Below, one piece after another: positions 8,193 through 17,013 of a stretch of 21,746 nt of DNA. The notes beneath the pieces are model-generated. The model had not been told where the DNA came from and did not search any database. It was given only the letters and a program-made list of their open reading frames with translations. How positions within the stretch are numbered: the stretch's first letter is position 1; each line of letters starts with the position of its first letter. Origin of the DNA: JBFKOL01 sp041628815 (GTDB lineage: Bacteria > Bacteroidota > Bacteroidia > Chitinophagales > Saprospiraceae); NCBI GenBank assembly GCA_041628815.1, contig JBFKOL010000034.1, positions 1-21,746 of the forward strand. The letters run 5' to 3'. A program made the position numbers and the translations under genes.

Positions 8193-8804
8193 ATGGCTTT
8201 TGACGACCTGATGATCGGATTACAATGGACTGCTCTGGTCTTCGGCTTGTTTTACGTCGGGTTTGCAACCTATGGTAAAAGAATATGCTGGTTCTTTCTT
8301 CTTGCAAGTACCTTGAGTATTGCGGTTGTAGATTTTCATCATACCCATCTCTATTTCGATGCGGTTTTACAGCTCTTCTTTGCTGTCCTTTCAATCATAA
8401 ATATTGGTTTGTGGAGAAAACATTCAGGGGAGGATCCTCAGAACATCACGTCATTAAGAATCTCAACGCTGGATATACGAAGGAATTTGGCTTATTTTCT
8501 CGTTGTTCTCGCAATTGCAGTTCCAACCGGCTACTTTTTACAATGGGATCTTCTAAAGGCCTATGCCTTCCTGGACAGTGTTAAGCTGCTTCTTGCTATC
8601 ATCGCGACCTTTCTTCTGATTTATCGCATATTGGATACATGGTATTACTGGGTGTTGGTCAATGTGATGAGCGCATATTTGTTTTATGTCACCGGAGCCT
8701 GGCCTCTGGCACTACTTTCTTTGATCTATCTGGCAGTAACACTAAAAATCTTTGTAGTATGGTACCGTCAGTTTGAAGAACAGAAACTGGACGCTAAAAT
8801 TTAA
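8193..8804 (+). CDS. pnuC: PnuC-type vitamin B/nucleoside transporter
   Basis: The 203-residue, all-helical membrane protein has about seven hydrophobic segments. It shows the PnuC pattern: an N-terminal QWTALVFGLFYVGFAT helix, the YFDAVLQLFF segment, a later region containing ILDTWYYWVLVNVMSAYLFY with the tryptophan/asparagine substrate-site residues, and a closing YLAVTLKIFVVWYR. PnuC proteins move nicotinamide riboside by facilitated diffusion, while close relatives in Bacteroidota (PnuT) carry thiamine, so the ligand is not certain. No riboswitch or thiamine gene accompanies it, and nadC lies 6 kb away, so an NAD-precursor role is favoured only slightly. It is the third gene of the porP operon (11-base gap) and overlaps the convergent beta-barrel gene by 11 bases. 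Confidence 0.85.
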   Translation: MAFDDLMIGLQWTALVFGLFYVGFATYGKRICWFFLLASTLSIAVVDFHHTHLYFDAVLQLFFAVLSIINIGLWRKHSGEDPQNITSLRISTLDIRRNLAYFLVVLAIAVPTGYFLQWDLLKAYAFLDSVKLLLAIIATFLLIYRILDTWYYWVLVNVMSAYLFYVTGAWPLALLSLIYLAVTLKIFVVWYRQFEEQKLDAKI

Positions 8805-10137
8805 ATCGGATACCGCTTTCGATATTGAGAGTATGAACTGTATTCAACAGCGTGTTAAGCCTGTTGGTAAACTGGTATTGATATTGTGGCTGGAAGTAAA
8901 ATATGGCGTCATCTCTTAACATGGTCTGAAATCCTAAGCCAATTATCGCGGTAGCATACATATTGTCCCTGAACAACCCTCCTTCCGCGAATCCGTCGGG
9001 CAGTTTTCTAAGGTCTATGATTGCCTTGCTAACATCATGGGTAAACACTCTGGCAGAAGGCTGAATGGTCTTTCGGATCGAATAGTCAAGGTCGAGAATG
9101 GCATTAAATCCAACGCCTGCAGTTACATAAAGGTTGCTTTTCCCGGGGTTGAATGCATGAAGCTTAACAGATACAGGAATCTGGATCTGACGAATGTGTG
9201 CAGCATTCAGTTGGCTCTCCAGAAAGCTGTTTTTACTCGATTTCGTGTAATTCGCAATCGATCCCGGAGCATAAGTCTTGTCCGAGTATTTTACACCACT
9301 CTCTATTTCGAAATTATTGTACAGAAAAGAAACTGAAATTCCGACCGACTGCCCCGTAATACCCTGGTTTACATGGGAGGTAAGATAGTCAAAGTTGAAA
9401 CCTGTATTGATCACATTGAGGTCGTAGGACACGGGCACCCCAACCCACCATCCACTACGTGGACGAAGGTTCTTAAGAACCACCTCGTCGGCGGGCTCAT
9501 TGTCGTTCCCTATTATCTGTGGCCTCTCGACGGCAAAATCCAGTGGTTTTTTGGTGATGGCCGCCAAATTTGAGAGCGTTTCTTCATGCCTTGTTAAGGA
9601 GGTGTTCGTTGCTGCCTCCGGTATTTCTGGGAGGTACGGCACATGGGATACCTTCAATTTGCTGGTCTTATCTTCCAATCTGTCGAATACTGCAGGTGTG
9701 CCATCGAAGTCAACGGAAGATTGTGCAACAGCTATATCGTTTATATCTTCGTCAGAAAAGTCTAAGCCCGAGACCACCTCCACATAAGCTTTGTTGATCT
9801 GCACATCATAAGTGCCATGGAATCGCTGGTAGTTCCAATAAGTAAAAAGAAGAAGCAACAAGATGGCCGCTTCAGCCAACTTTAGTACGTATAGACGTTG
9901 GCGTCTGGCCTCAATATAATCCAACTCTTCTTCGAGGAGATGCCAGTGCTCCGGTACAAATTCCTGCTTGTGATCCGATAATTTGTTTTTGACGATGGGT
10001 TCAAGGTCTTCAGCTTCCGGTATAAGATCTGCATCATCCAGCATGGACGCCATGCGCTCCCAGGAAGTATCGTCGTAGTCTTCCAGGAAACCTTCTAACT
10101 TTTTCTTGATGTCCTTGTCAAACTTATTGAGACTCAT
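8794..10137 (-). CDS. Membrane-anchored outer-membrane beta-barrel protein, putative anti-sigma partner
   Basis: Starting at the ATG at 10137 (447 residues; a GTG at 10146 is in frame), the protein has three parts. Residues 1-80 are acidic, helical and cytoplasmic-looking, with two similar motifs, TSWERMASMLDD and EHWHLLEEELDY. One transmembrane helix (about 82-101, LYVLKLAEAAILLLLLFTYW) follows. After a polar linker comes a C-terminal PorT-like barrel (about 228 to the end) with alternating strands such as VGVPVSYDLNVI, SVGISVSFLY and a final IESGIRFKF with the terminal aromatic typical of barrels. The start overlaps the end of the ECF sigma gene by 14 bases, implying translational coupling. 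By position and topology it is the probable anti-sigma factor, though no zinc-binding ZAS motif is present. Sigma binding is inferred, not seen. Confidence 0.7.
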   Translation of the reverse strand: MSLNKFDKDIKKKLEGFLEDYDDTSWERMASMLDDADLIPEAEDLEPIVKNKLSDHKQEFVPEHWHLLEEELDYIEARRQRLYVLKLAEAAILLLLLFTYWNYQRFHGTYDVQINKAYVEVVSGLDFSDEDINDIAVAQSSVDFDGTPAVFDRLEDKTSKLKVSHVPYLPEIPEAATNTSLTRHEETLSNLAAITKKPLDFAVERPQIIGNDNEPADEVVLKNLRPRSGWWVGVPVSYDLNVINTGFNFDYLTSHVNQGITGQSVGISVSFLYNNFEIESGVKYSDKTYAPGSIANYTKSSKNSFLESQLNAAHIRQIQIPVSVKLHAFNPGKSNLYVTAGVGFNAILDLDYSIRKTIQPSARVFTHDVSKAIIDLRKLPDGFAEGGLFRDNMYATAIIGLGFQTMLRDDAIFYFQPQYQYQFTNRLNTLLNTVHTLNIESGIRFKF

Positions 10138-10687
10138 ACACCACACTCTTAGCTATCAACAATGATTTTAGTTTTGTCCGTGCCTTCACCAAATTGGACC
10201 TCGACGTGCTTTCTGATATGTTCAATTTTCCGGCTATTTCCTTGTGTGAATAACCTTCAATGACATACAGGTTGAACACGGCCCTGTAAGACGGCGACAA
10301 CTGTTGCAGGCATTCGAGAATTTCCTCGGCAGCCATTATGCTGATGATATCGGGTGTTTTACTTGAAATTTGTCTGGCCTCGTTGATGTCTTCGGTTCTA
10401 CGCCTCACTCGCTTTCTGTAAAAATCGATGGCCGTGTTGACCATGATTCGCTTAATCCAGGCTGCCAATGAGGTGCCTTCCTGGTATTTATGAATATGTT
10501 TGAATACTTTGATGAAACCTTCGTGAAGGATATCCAAAGCATCCTCTTTATCACTGGAATACCTAAGACACAATGCCATCATCGATGGATAGAACTTCTT
10601 ATATAACACGGCTTGAGCCCAGCGTTCATTCCTGGCGCAGGCTGCAATATAGTCCTGTTCTTGGTCCAACCGGATTACAAAGTCCAT
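10124..10687 (-). CDS. ECF-type RNA polymerase sigma factor (sigma-70 family)
   Basis: The 187-residue protein has region 2 (about 25-92) with LRYSSDKEDALDILHEGF, the core-binding and -10 recognition helices, and the AAWIKRIMVNTAIDFYRKR segment. Region 4 (about 125-182) carries LQQLSPSYRAVFNLYVIEGY and the helix-turn-helix SHKEIAGKLNISESTSRSNL. Regions 1.1 and 3 are absent, as expected for ECF factors. It should direct polymerase to a small set of promoters in response to an envelope signal. The gene overlaps the following membrane-anchored barrel gene, the usual sigma/anti-sigma order. The target regulon is not visible; no obvious self-promoter could be defined in the 98 bases separating it from metF. 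Confidence 0.94.
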   Translation of the reverse strand: MDFVIRLDQEQDYIAACARNERWAQAVLYKKFYPSMMALCLRYSSDKEDALDILHEGFIKVFKHIHKYQEGTSLAAWIKRIMVNTAIDFYRKRVRRRTEDINEARQISSKTPDIISIMAAEEILECLQQLSPSYRAVFNLYVIEGYSHKEIAGKLNISESTSRSNLVKARTKLKSLLIAKSVVYESQ

Positions 10688-10785
10688 CCTTAAATGTACC
10701 GATAAGTCAGCTGATTATCAACATCTTCTTCATATTAACGTCGCTGACAAAGATGATGCTGCTACGTGGCTCTAATTGGGCGGCA

Positions 10786-11742
10786 TCAAAATACTGCCGA
10801 AATGGTTTGTTTAGTTGATTCCCAGTCTCCCATGGTATAGATATGTATACATGGGGCCCCTTTTTCTTTCAATTCGCGACATTGGGAAATGCACCATTCT
10901 ATTCCCACCTGTTTGATATCTTTTTCTGTTTTTGCTTTGCGCATTGCGTTTACTAAGTCATCGGGTAAATCCACAAAAAATTTTCTCGGAATCGAATTAA
11001 CCTGATACTTTTTAGTCAATATTTTAAGACCTGGAACTATCGGGACATCGATTCCAGCATCCCTGCATTTACGCACGTATTCAAAATACCTGGCATTGTC
11101 AAAAAACATCTGTGTCACAATGTATGATGCCCCTGCCTCGATTTTCTTTTTGGCAAAATATATATCTGTATCAAAATTGGGTGCTTCGAAATGTTTTTCC
11201 GGATAACCTGCCACGCCAATGCAAAATTCAGTCTTGGATCCATTTTCTATACCCTTATCGAGATAAATACCACGATTCATATCCGCAACCTGGCGGACAA
11301 GATCAAGCGCGTAGGCATGACCATCTTTTTCCGGAACAAACTTATCTTCGAATTTCCTGGCATCGCCTCTTAGGACCAACACATTGTTGATATTAAGGAA
11401 ATTCAGATCGATCAGGGCATTTTCTGTTTCTTCCTTGGTGAAACCCCCACAGATGAGGTGAGGCACAGCATCTGTATCGTAATGGTGCATGATGGCGGCA
11501 CAGATACCGACTGTGCCAGGTCTTTTACGGATAGCTATCTTTTCATAGTAACCACTCTCACGAACGTTGTATATGTATTCCTCACGGTGGTAAGTCACAT
11601 CTATGAACGGAGGCTTGAATTCCATCAATGGATCGAGGGTGCGGAAGATATCCTGCATACTGCCTCCTTTCAGGGGTGGCAATATTTCAAATGATACAAG
11701 AGTTTTTCCTTTCGATTTTTCTATATGTTCCGTGACTTTCAA
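10786..11742 (-). CDS. metF: Methylenetetrahydrofolate reductase
   Basis: This FAD-dependent TIM-barrel enzyme reduces 5,10-methylene-THF to 5-methyl-THF, the methyl donor for methionine synthesis. At 318 residues it is slightly longer than the E. coli protein. Motifs: VSFEILPPLKGG with the catalytic glutamate E19; FIDVTYHREE; a central CGGFTKEETENALIDL; VLVLRGDARK with D127 near the flavin; YIVTQMFFDNARYFEYVRKC; and VPIVPGLKIL followed by the C-terminal IEWCISQCREL. No methionine synthase gene or SAM-type riboswitch is nearby; the 75 bases upstream are AT-rich and featureless. A 5-bp hairpin spans its stop codon (10781-10799) but lacks a U tail, so read-through into the sigma gene is possible. 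Confidence 0.96.
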   Translation of the reverse strand: MKVTEHIEKSKGKTLVSFEILPPLKGGSMQDIFRTLDPLMEFKPPFIDVTYHREEYIYNVRESGYYEKIAIRKRPGTVGICAAIMHHYDTDAVPHLICGGFTKEETENALIDLNFLNINNVLVLRGDARKFEDKFVPEKDGHAYALDLVRQVADMNRGIYLDKGIENGSKTEFCIGVAGYPEKHFEAPNFDTDIYFAKKKIEAGASYIVTQMFFDNARYFEYVRKCRDAGIDVPIVPGLKILTKKYQVNSIPRKFFVDLPDDLVNAMRKAKTEKDIKQVGIEWCISQCRELKEKGAPCIHIYTMGDWESTKQTISAVF

Positions 11743-11817
11743 AGCCCTGGTATTTGGATTGAGTCACAAATATGCAATCTATTCTACGGAGATGTAACAG
11801 ACCTGTAGGATTATTGG

Positions 11818-12450
11818 TCAGTTTTTGTCCTGTTTGAAGTCACCTCTTTTGATCGCATCGATGAACTTCTTCCAGGAAAGAGGGTTGAAAATGTTTTGTG
11901 GTCTTATCTGGCCGTAATAGTAATAGCTCTGTGCTGCCTGGCGTAACTCCATTTTAGATATCTCTCCTCCATCTACCGGTAACATTTCTCGAAGGACCTC
12001 CAATTTCTCAGGTGACAGATTGTCGGCTGCGAGATCCTCAAGGCTGTTACCTACCTCCAGGGCAAGAAACTCAATCTTAAAGAAATCCTTATCCGGCCAT
12101 GGATAGATCAGTGTCTCGGGGAGAAACAAGGTATCTTTTGAAAGAATGATGTCTTTGGTAAGCGATATGCCTCTGGCCACTACCGGAATGGTGAATTCTT
12201 TACGCTCGTAGCCAATGCGGCTGAAAACTACCGTCTCACCTTCTCTTACCGGAAGCGAAAAAAATCCGTCAATATCGGAAGTGGTACCTCTTGAAGTCCC
12301 TTTTACAGCAATGTTGGTGTAGATCAATTTTTCGATTTTACCCTCTTCAACAGCGATAACACGACCGGAAAACTGAACAACCTTGGCATCTTGCTGGGCT
12401 GCAAGACCAAAACACATTATTAAGAGTGTAAGGGTTAGAAGGCTTCGCAT
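11818..12450 (-). CDS. Secreted protein with carboxypeptidase regulatory-like (CarboxypepD_reg) domain
   Basis: Starting at the ATG at 12450 the product is 210 residues with an immediate signal peptide (MRSLLTLTLLIMCFGLAAQ). A GTG 30 bases upstream would add a polar extension before the signal and is less likely; an AAAGGATG sequence just before the chosen ATG may serve the ribosome. Residues about 27-105 form a beta-sandwich of the CarboxypepD_reg type, with the recognisable IYTNIAVKGTSRGTTSDIDG turn followed by FFSLPVREGETVVFSRIGY. This domain is common at the start of TonB-dependent receptors and in envelope proteins of Bacteroidota. The C-terminal half (YPWPDKDFFKIEFLALEV, later SYYYYGQIRPQNIFNPLSW) is of unknown role. 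No lipobox. Lon lies upstream, 88 bases away. Confidence 0.8.
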   Translation of the reverse strand: MRSLLTLTLLIMCFGLAAQQDAKVVQFSGRVIAVEEGKIEKLIYTNIAVKGTSRGTTSDIDGFFSLPVREGETVVFSRIGYERKEFTIPVVARGISLTKDIILSKDTLFLPETLIYPWPDKDFFKIEFLALEVGNSLEDLAADNLSPEKLEVLREMLPVDGGEISKMELRQAAQSYYYYGQIRPQNIFNPLSWKKFIDAIKRGDFKQDKN

Positions 12451-12513
12451 TACATCCTTTCTTCCTTGACAAAAGTACACATTAAACGCTCTCCTTTGCC
12501 AAATAAAATTCGT

Positions 12514-12547
12514 AAAGGATCCTTTAACAACGGTTTAACTATCCTTT
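12514..12547 (-). terminator. Possible terminator of lon (hairpin plus 14-bp palindrome)
   Basis: Read on the minus strand, AAAGGAT at 12547-12541 (overlapping the lon stop codon) can pair with ATCCTTT at 12520-12514, followed by ACGAATTTTATTT, a moderately U-rich tail. The downstream arm also belongs to a perfect palindrome TAAAGGATCCTTTA (12513-12526). Loop size (20 bases) and the weak tail keep confidence low. Confidence 0.35.
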
Positions 12548-14947
12548 TAGTGAAAGGGCATGTTCTAGTACTTCAATCATTTTACCCACATAAATAAAGG
12601 TCACATTGCGTCGGTACTCTTCGGGTATGCGGTCTACGTGTTTTTTGTTTTCTTCACACAATATGATCTCTTTGATACCTGACCTTTTGGCGGCAAGCAC
12701 TTTTTCTTTGATGCCACCGACCGGCAGTACTTGCCCCCTTAGGGTTATTTCGCCCGTCATGGCCAGATATGGCTTGACAGGTATGTCTCTGAATGCAGAA
12801 GTCAACGCCGTCAGCATGGTTATGCCGGCACTGGGACCATCTTTAGGGATGGCACCTTCAGGTACATGTATGTGAACATCGTTTTCCTCAAACATTTTTT
12901 CATCGATGCCAAGAGATACCGCATTACTCTTGATATAACTAAGGGCAGTAGTCGCTGAGTCTTTCATGACGTCACCAAGGTTGCCCGTCAGGGTCAATTT
13001 GCCTTTGCCTTTGTTCAGGCTGGCTTCGATATAAAGCATATCGCCACCTACACTTGTCCATGCAAGACCGACAGCAATCCCGCTGATATTAGTGCGGGCA
13101 TATTTGTCCCTTGAAAATTTAGTCGGCCCCAGGATATCACTAAGTTGATCCGGCTCAATCTTAACGCTCTTTTCTTCTCCAAGAGCGATTTGTTTGGCAG
13201 TATGTCGCATGACACCTGCGATAGCCCTGTTCAGCGAACGCACCCCAGACTCTCTTGTATAATGCTGAATGATGTCCATGATTACTCTTTTTGGAACGCG
13301 CACCTGAGAGGCTTTAAGGCCATGTGCCTCCCTTTGCTGTGGGATCAGGTGTTTTTGGGCAATTTTTATTTTTTCCTCGGTGGAATACCCGCTGATCTGT
13401 ATGATCTCCATACGGTCCAGCAAAGCCGGTTGAATGGTGCTGAGCGAATTGGCTGTGGCAATGAACATCACCTTAGAAAGGTCGTATTCCAATTCGAGGT
13501 AATTGTCATAAAAATTGGAGTTTTGCTCCGGATCGAGCACTTCGAGTAAGGCAGATGACGGATCGCCCCTGAAATCCTTGCCTATTTTGTCGATCTCATC
13601 CAGAATGAATACTGGATTAGACGAACCTGCTTTTTTTACCGACTGGACGATTCGTCCCGGCATAGCTCCTATATACGTTTTTCTATGTCCCCTGATTTCG
13701 CTCTCATCATGAAGACCTCCCAAGGACATACGAATGAATTTTCTTTTCAACGCCCTGGCAATGGATTTACCGAGGGACGTTTTTCCCACACCTGGAGGGC
13801 CTACAAGACAAATGATGGGCGCCTTCATGTCTCCCTTCAACTTTAAAACCGCCAGATGCTCCAGAATGCGATCCTTGACTTCATCCAGACCGTGATGGTC
13901 CTTGTCCAAAACCTTCCGAACACGCTTGAGATCGAAATTGTCTTTTGTGAAGGTGTTCCAAGGTAGATCCAACATCAACTCTAGATAATTCAGAGTGACT
14001 GAATACTCTGCAACCTGCGGGTTGATTCTTTTGACCTTATTCAACTCTTTGAAAAACTGATCCTTAGCATAAACAGGCCACTTCTTCTTGGCACCACGCT
14101 CAGCCAGCTCATTGATCTCTTGCTGCTGAGGATTTTGACCCAACTCTTCCTGGATCGTTTTGAGCTGCTGGTTGAGAAAATAATCCCGTTGTTGTTTTTC
14201 TATGTCTGTACGAACCTTGTTTTCAATTTTTGATCGCAATTCCAACAGCTGCAGTTGGGATTGTAAATTGGTCAGCACTTTCTTAGCGCGATTGAAAAGG
14301 TTCCGGGTTTCAAGTATATCCTGCTTGTTCTTTACGTCTACGTTGAGATTGGATGCAATGAAATTGAGTAGATAGGAATCATTCTTCATGTTCTGCAACA
14401 TGGTCACAGCTTCCGAAGGTATTTGGGGAGACATTTCGATGATTTGCTCTGCGATGTCTTTAACCGATGCCATGATCGCATTAAACTCCATTTCATCATG
14501 CGTAGATACATCGCTCACAACATTGACGCTTCCCTCCAGGTAAGGTGTATCCTTCGTTATCGATTCCAGCTTGCACGTTTTCCTACCCTGCAAAATCGCG
14601 GTCGTACTGCCGTCAGGCATCTTTATCAACTTGATGATGCGGGCTATACATCCCACGGCATACAGATCTTCAATACTGGGATCTTCATTCTTAAGGTCTC
14701 GCTGTGAAAGCACGACGATATGTTTGTCCGTTGAGTGCGCTTTCTGGACAGCCTTTATGGACTTATCCCTTCCAATTGTGATGGGAATTACAACTCCGGG
14801 GAACAAAACCGTATTTTTCAATGCAAGTATCGGTAACACTCTGGGCTCTTCGGCCTTCAGATCATCGTCCTCGTCATTAATGGTCATCAGTGGAGCGAAC
14901 TCACCTTCATCCGACAATTGACTAAATATGATAAACTTGTTGAACAT
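12539..14947 (-). CDS. lon: ATP-dependent protease Lon (LonA type)
   Basis: A cytoplasmic AAA+ serine protease of 802 residues, full length for LonA, degrading misfolded and regulatory proteins. Domain order: an acidic N-terminal extension (1-35), the LON substrate-recognition domain starting RVLPILALKNTVLFPGVVIP, a coiled helical region (about 225-285), and the AAA+ module with Walker A GPPGVGKT (383-390) and Walker B VFILDEIDK (446-454). The protease domain has S706 in PKDGPSAGIT and K749 in GGIKEKVLAAK, the catalytic dyad with the same 43-residue spacing as E. coli. The start at 14947 is favoured because the EGEFAPLM segment before the second Met resembles other Bacteroidota Lon N-termini. 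Two CTGACA boxes lie upstream and may control it. Confidence 0.98.
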   Translation of the reverse strand: MFNKFIIFSQLSDEGEFAPLMTINDEDDDLKAEEPRVLPILALKNTVLFPGVVIPITIGRDKSIKAVQKAHSTDKHIVVLSQRDLKNEDPSIEDLYAVGCIARIIKLIKMPDGSTTAILQGRKTCKLESITKDTPYLEGSVNVVSDVSTHDEMEFNAIMASVKDIAEQIIEMSPQIPSEAVTMLQNMKNDSYLLNFIASNLNVDVKNKQDILETRNLFNRAKKVLTNLQSQLQLLELRSKIENKVRTDIEKQQRDYFLNQQLKTIQEELGQNPQQQEINELAERGAKKKWPVYAKDQFFKELNKVKRINPQVAEYSVTLNYLELMLDLPWNTFTKDNFDLKRVRKVLDKDHHGLDEVKDRILEHLAVLKLKGDMKAPIICLVGPPGVGKTSLGKSIARALKRKFIRMSLGGLHDESEIRGHRKTYIGAMPGRIVQSVKKAGSSNPVFILDEIDKIGKDFRGDPSSALLEVLDPEQNSNFYDNYLELEYDLSKVMFIATANSLSTIQPALLDRMEIIQISGYSTEEKIKIAQKHLIPQQREAHGLKASQVRVPKRVIMDIIQHYTRESGVRSLNRAIAGVMRHTAKQIALGEEKSVKIEPDQLSDILGPTKFSRDKYARTNISGIAVGLAWTSVGGDMLYIEASLNKGKGKLTLTGNLGDVMKDSATTALSYIKSNAVSLGIDEKMFEENDVHIHVPEGAIPKDGPSAGITMLTALTSAFRDIPVKPYLAMTGEITLRGQVLPVGGIKEKVLAAKRSGIKEIILCEENKKHVDRIPEEYRRNVTFIYVGKMIEVLEHALSLKG

Positions 14948-15020
14948 AGATTCTCTTAATTGATAATCTAGCGGTCAATATCTGTACCATCAGGTATTTT
15001 CCCACCAAGAGATGTTCTTT

Positions 15021-15068
15021 TGTCAGTTTGGGGCTGGCGTCTATAAGCCGGAAAGGTCAAAATGTCAG
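15021..15068 (-). promoter_or_regulatory. Paired CTGACA boxes upstream of lon
   Basis: On the minus strand CTGACA occurs at 15026-15021 and again at 15068-15063, exactly 42 bases apart (about four helical turns). On the plus strand the shared context is TGTCAG followed by TTTGGG or ATGGG. The outer box continues as TGACATTTTGACC, an imperfect short repeat. The position, 74-121 bases before the lon start and just past the parE stop, suits a stress-control site. No protein binding is established from sequence. Confidence 0.3.
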
Positions 15069-15079
15069 ATGGGCAACGT

Positions 15080-16990
15080 TCAGTCTGCGACTACGGCTGA
15101 TTCCTCCTGTTCTACAGCGACTTCTTCTTTCAATTCTTCGCCATCAACGTCCATCAATTCGAATCTCAAGTTCTCGATAATGAATTTCTGACGCTCTGGT
15201 GTATTCTTGCCCATATAATACCCGAGGATATTTTCAATTTTGGTTCCTTTGGGAAGGTAAACGGGTTCCAGACGCATGTCCTCTCCGATGAAATCTTCAA
15301 ACTCCGTAGGCGATATCTCACCCAGACCTTTGAATCGCGTGATTTCTGCCTTTCCCCGAAGCTTTTCCACAGCTTCGGCTTTTTCTTTTTCACTGTAACA
15401 GTAAAAAGTCTGTTTCTTATCCCGTACCCTGAACAATGGGGTATCGAGAATGTACAAATGACGCTGTTTTACCAATTCAGGGAAAAACTGAAGAAAGAAG
15501 GTAAGGAGTAGTAGCCGTATGTGCATTCCATCAACATCGGCATCCGTAGCAATGATTACCTTATTGTACCTCAAGCCGTCAAGACCGTCCTCAATGTTGA
15601 GGGCATGTTGAAGAAGGTTGAACTCTTCGTTCTGGTAGACCACTTTTTTGGACATATTGTAGCAGTTGAGTGGCTTCCCGCGCAAGCTGAAAACAGCCTG
15701 CGTCCTTACATTACGTGCTTTGGTGATAGATCCGCTGGCTGAGTCTCCTTCCGTAATGAACAGAGAAGAGTCCATGATTTCATTATCATCACCTTTCTTA
15801 TCGTTGAAATGAACGCGACAGTCCCGCAATTTTTTGTTGTGAAGATTGGCCTTTTTGGCACGCTCATTGGCGAGCTTTTTGATGCCGGCTATCTCCTTGC
15901 GTTCTCGTTCGCTCTGTTGGATGCGCTTTTGCAAAGCTTTTGCAGCCTCGGGATTCTTGTGAAGAAAGTTGTCCAACTCGCGTTTGACAAAATCCATGAC
16001 AAAAGAACGCATGGTGGGCCCATCAGGAGCCACTGATTGCGATCCAAGTTTTGTTTTGGTCTGAGATTCAAAAACAGGTTCTTCGACCCTGACCGATATG
16101 GCAGCGATGATGCCGGTTTGTATGTCCCTCGCATCATAATTCTTACCTGTAAAATCGCGTATGGTTTTTACGATGGCTTCCCTGAAAGCGGCTAAATGTG
16201 TACCACCCTGGGTGGTGTATTGTCCATTGACAAAAGAGTAATATTCCTCTCCGTATTGGTTGCCATGGGTGAGGGCTACTTCTATATCATCTCCGATCAG
16301 GTGAATGATGGGGTAGCGTATTCCTTCCGGATTGGTTTTATTCTTTAACAAATCCAGTAAGCCATCGCGTGAGTGTATCGTTTTTCCGTTGAACCTGATC
16401 TTGAGCCCGGCATTCAGGTAAGCATAATTCCACAACTGGTCCTCAATGAATTCAGAGCGAAATTTGAACTTTTTGAATACGGTGTCATCGGGCACAAAGG
16501 AAACGATGGTGCCGTTTTCCTCCGTCGTCTTGCCGATCCGTCCGTCCGAAACGAGATTGCCCCGCTTAAAAGTCGCTATTTTTGTCTTTCCATCCCTGAT
16601 GGCCTGAACGATGAAGGTGCTGGACAAGGCATTTACAGCCTTGGTACCTACCCCGTTCAATCCGACTGACTTCTTGAACGCTTTGGAGTCATACTTGCCG
16701 CCCGTATTGATCTTAGAGACACAGTCGATCACTTTACCCAGAGGTATTCCCCTTCCGAAATCACGTACCGTAACTTTACCATCGCGTACATCCAATAACA
16801 GTTCCTTGCCATACCCCATCACATATTCGTCGATCGCATTATCTATGACTTCTTTTATCAGAACATAGATGCCGTCATCCTGTGTAGAACCGTCCCCCAG
16901 CTTACCAATGTACATGCCGGGGCGAAGCCGGATATGTTCTTTCCAATCAAGCGAACGTATATTATCTTCGGTATAGTTGATTTGAGACAT
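15080..16990 (-). CDS. parE: DNA topoisomerase IV subunit B
   Basis: The ATPase subunit of a type IIA topoisomerase that decatenates daughter chromosomes. Over 636 residues: GHKL ATPase domain with IKEVIDNAIDE (E47, D50, N51), GRGIP (79-83) and VGLNGVGTKAVNALS (109-123); transducer domain with QTKTKLG (310-316); TOPRIM domain with EGDSA (414-418) and the metal-binding ATDADVDG (481-488); and RFKGLGE near the C-terminus. VYLPKGTKIENILGYYMGKN close to the end and EYVMGYGKEL near the start favour ParE over GyrB, though the families are close. A short acidic tail follows. The usual partner parC is not adjacent: lon lies directly downstream. A perfect palindrome lies 23 bases upstream of the start codon. 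Confidence 0.9.
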   Translation of the reverse strand: MSQINYTEDNIRSLDWKEHIRLRPGMYIGKLGDGSTQDDGIYVLIKEVIDNAIDEYVMGYGKELLLDVRDGKVTVRDFGRGIPLGKVIDCVSKINTGGKYDSKAFKKSVGLNGVGTKAVNALSSTFIVQAIRDGKTKIATFKRGNLVSDGRIGKTTEENGTIVSFVPDDTVFKKFKFRSEFIEDQLWNYAYLNAGLKIRFNGKTIHSRDGLLDLLKNKTNPEGIRYPIIHLIGDDIEVALTHGNQYGEEYYSFVNGQYTTQGGTHLAAFREAIVKTIRDFTGKNYDARDIQTGIIAAISVRVEEPVFESQTKTKLGSQSVAPDGPTMRSFVMDFVKRELDNFLHKNPEAAKALQKRIQQSERERKEIAGIKKLANERAKKANLHNKKLRDCRVHFNDKKGDDNEIMDSSLFITEGDSASGSITKARNVRTQAVFSLRGKPLNCYNMSKKVVYQNEEFNLLQHALNIEDGLDGLRYNKVIIATDADVDGMHIRLLLLTFFLQFFPELVKQRHLYILDTPLFRVRDKKQTFYCYSEKEKAEAVEKLRGKAEITRFKGLGEISPTEFEDFIGEDMRLEPVYLPKGTKIENILGYYMGKNTPERQKFIIENLRFELMDVDGEELKEEVAVEQEESAVVAD

Positions 16991-17013
16991 GTCAGCGTTT
17001 TCTACACATTAAA

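Noticed and set aside
10781..10799. Hairpin at the metF stop codon as a terminator
   Set aside because: Only a 5-bp stem with a 9-base loop, spans the stop codon and is not followed by a U run.
11743..11817. Possible SAM or cobalamin riboswitch before metF
   Set aside because: The 75-base gap is too short and shows no conserved core or paired elements.
12451..12480. GTG start adding 10 residues to the carboxypeptidase-regulatory-like protein
   Set aside because: It adds a polar stretch ahead of an otherwise perfect signal peptide, while the ATG at 12450 has a better ribosome-binding context.
16986..16993. GACATGTC palindrome over the parE start codon
   Set aside because: Eight-base palindromes are frequent by chance and this one is fixed partly by the ATG itself.
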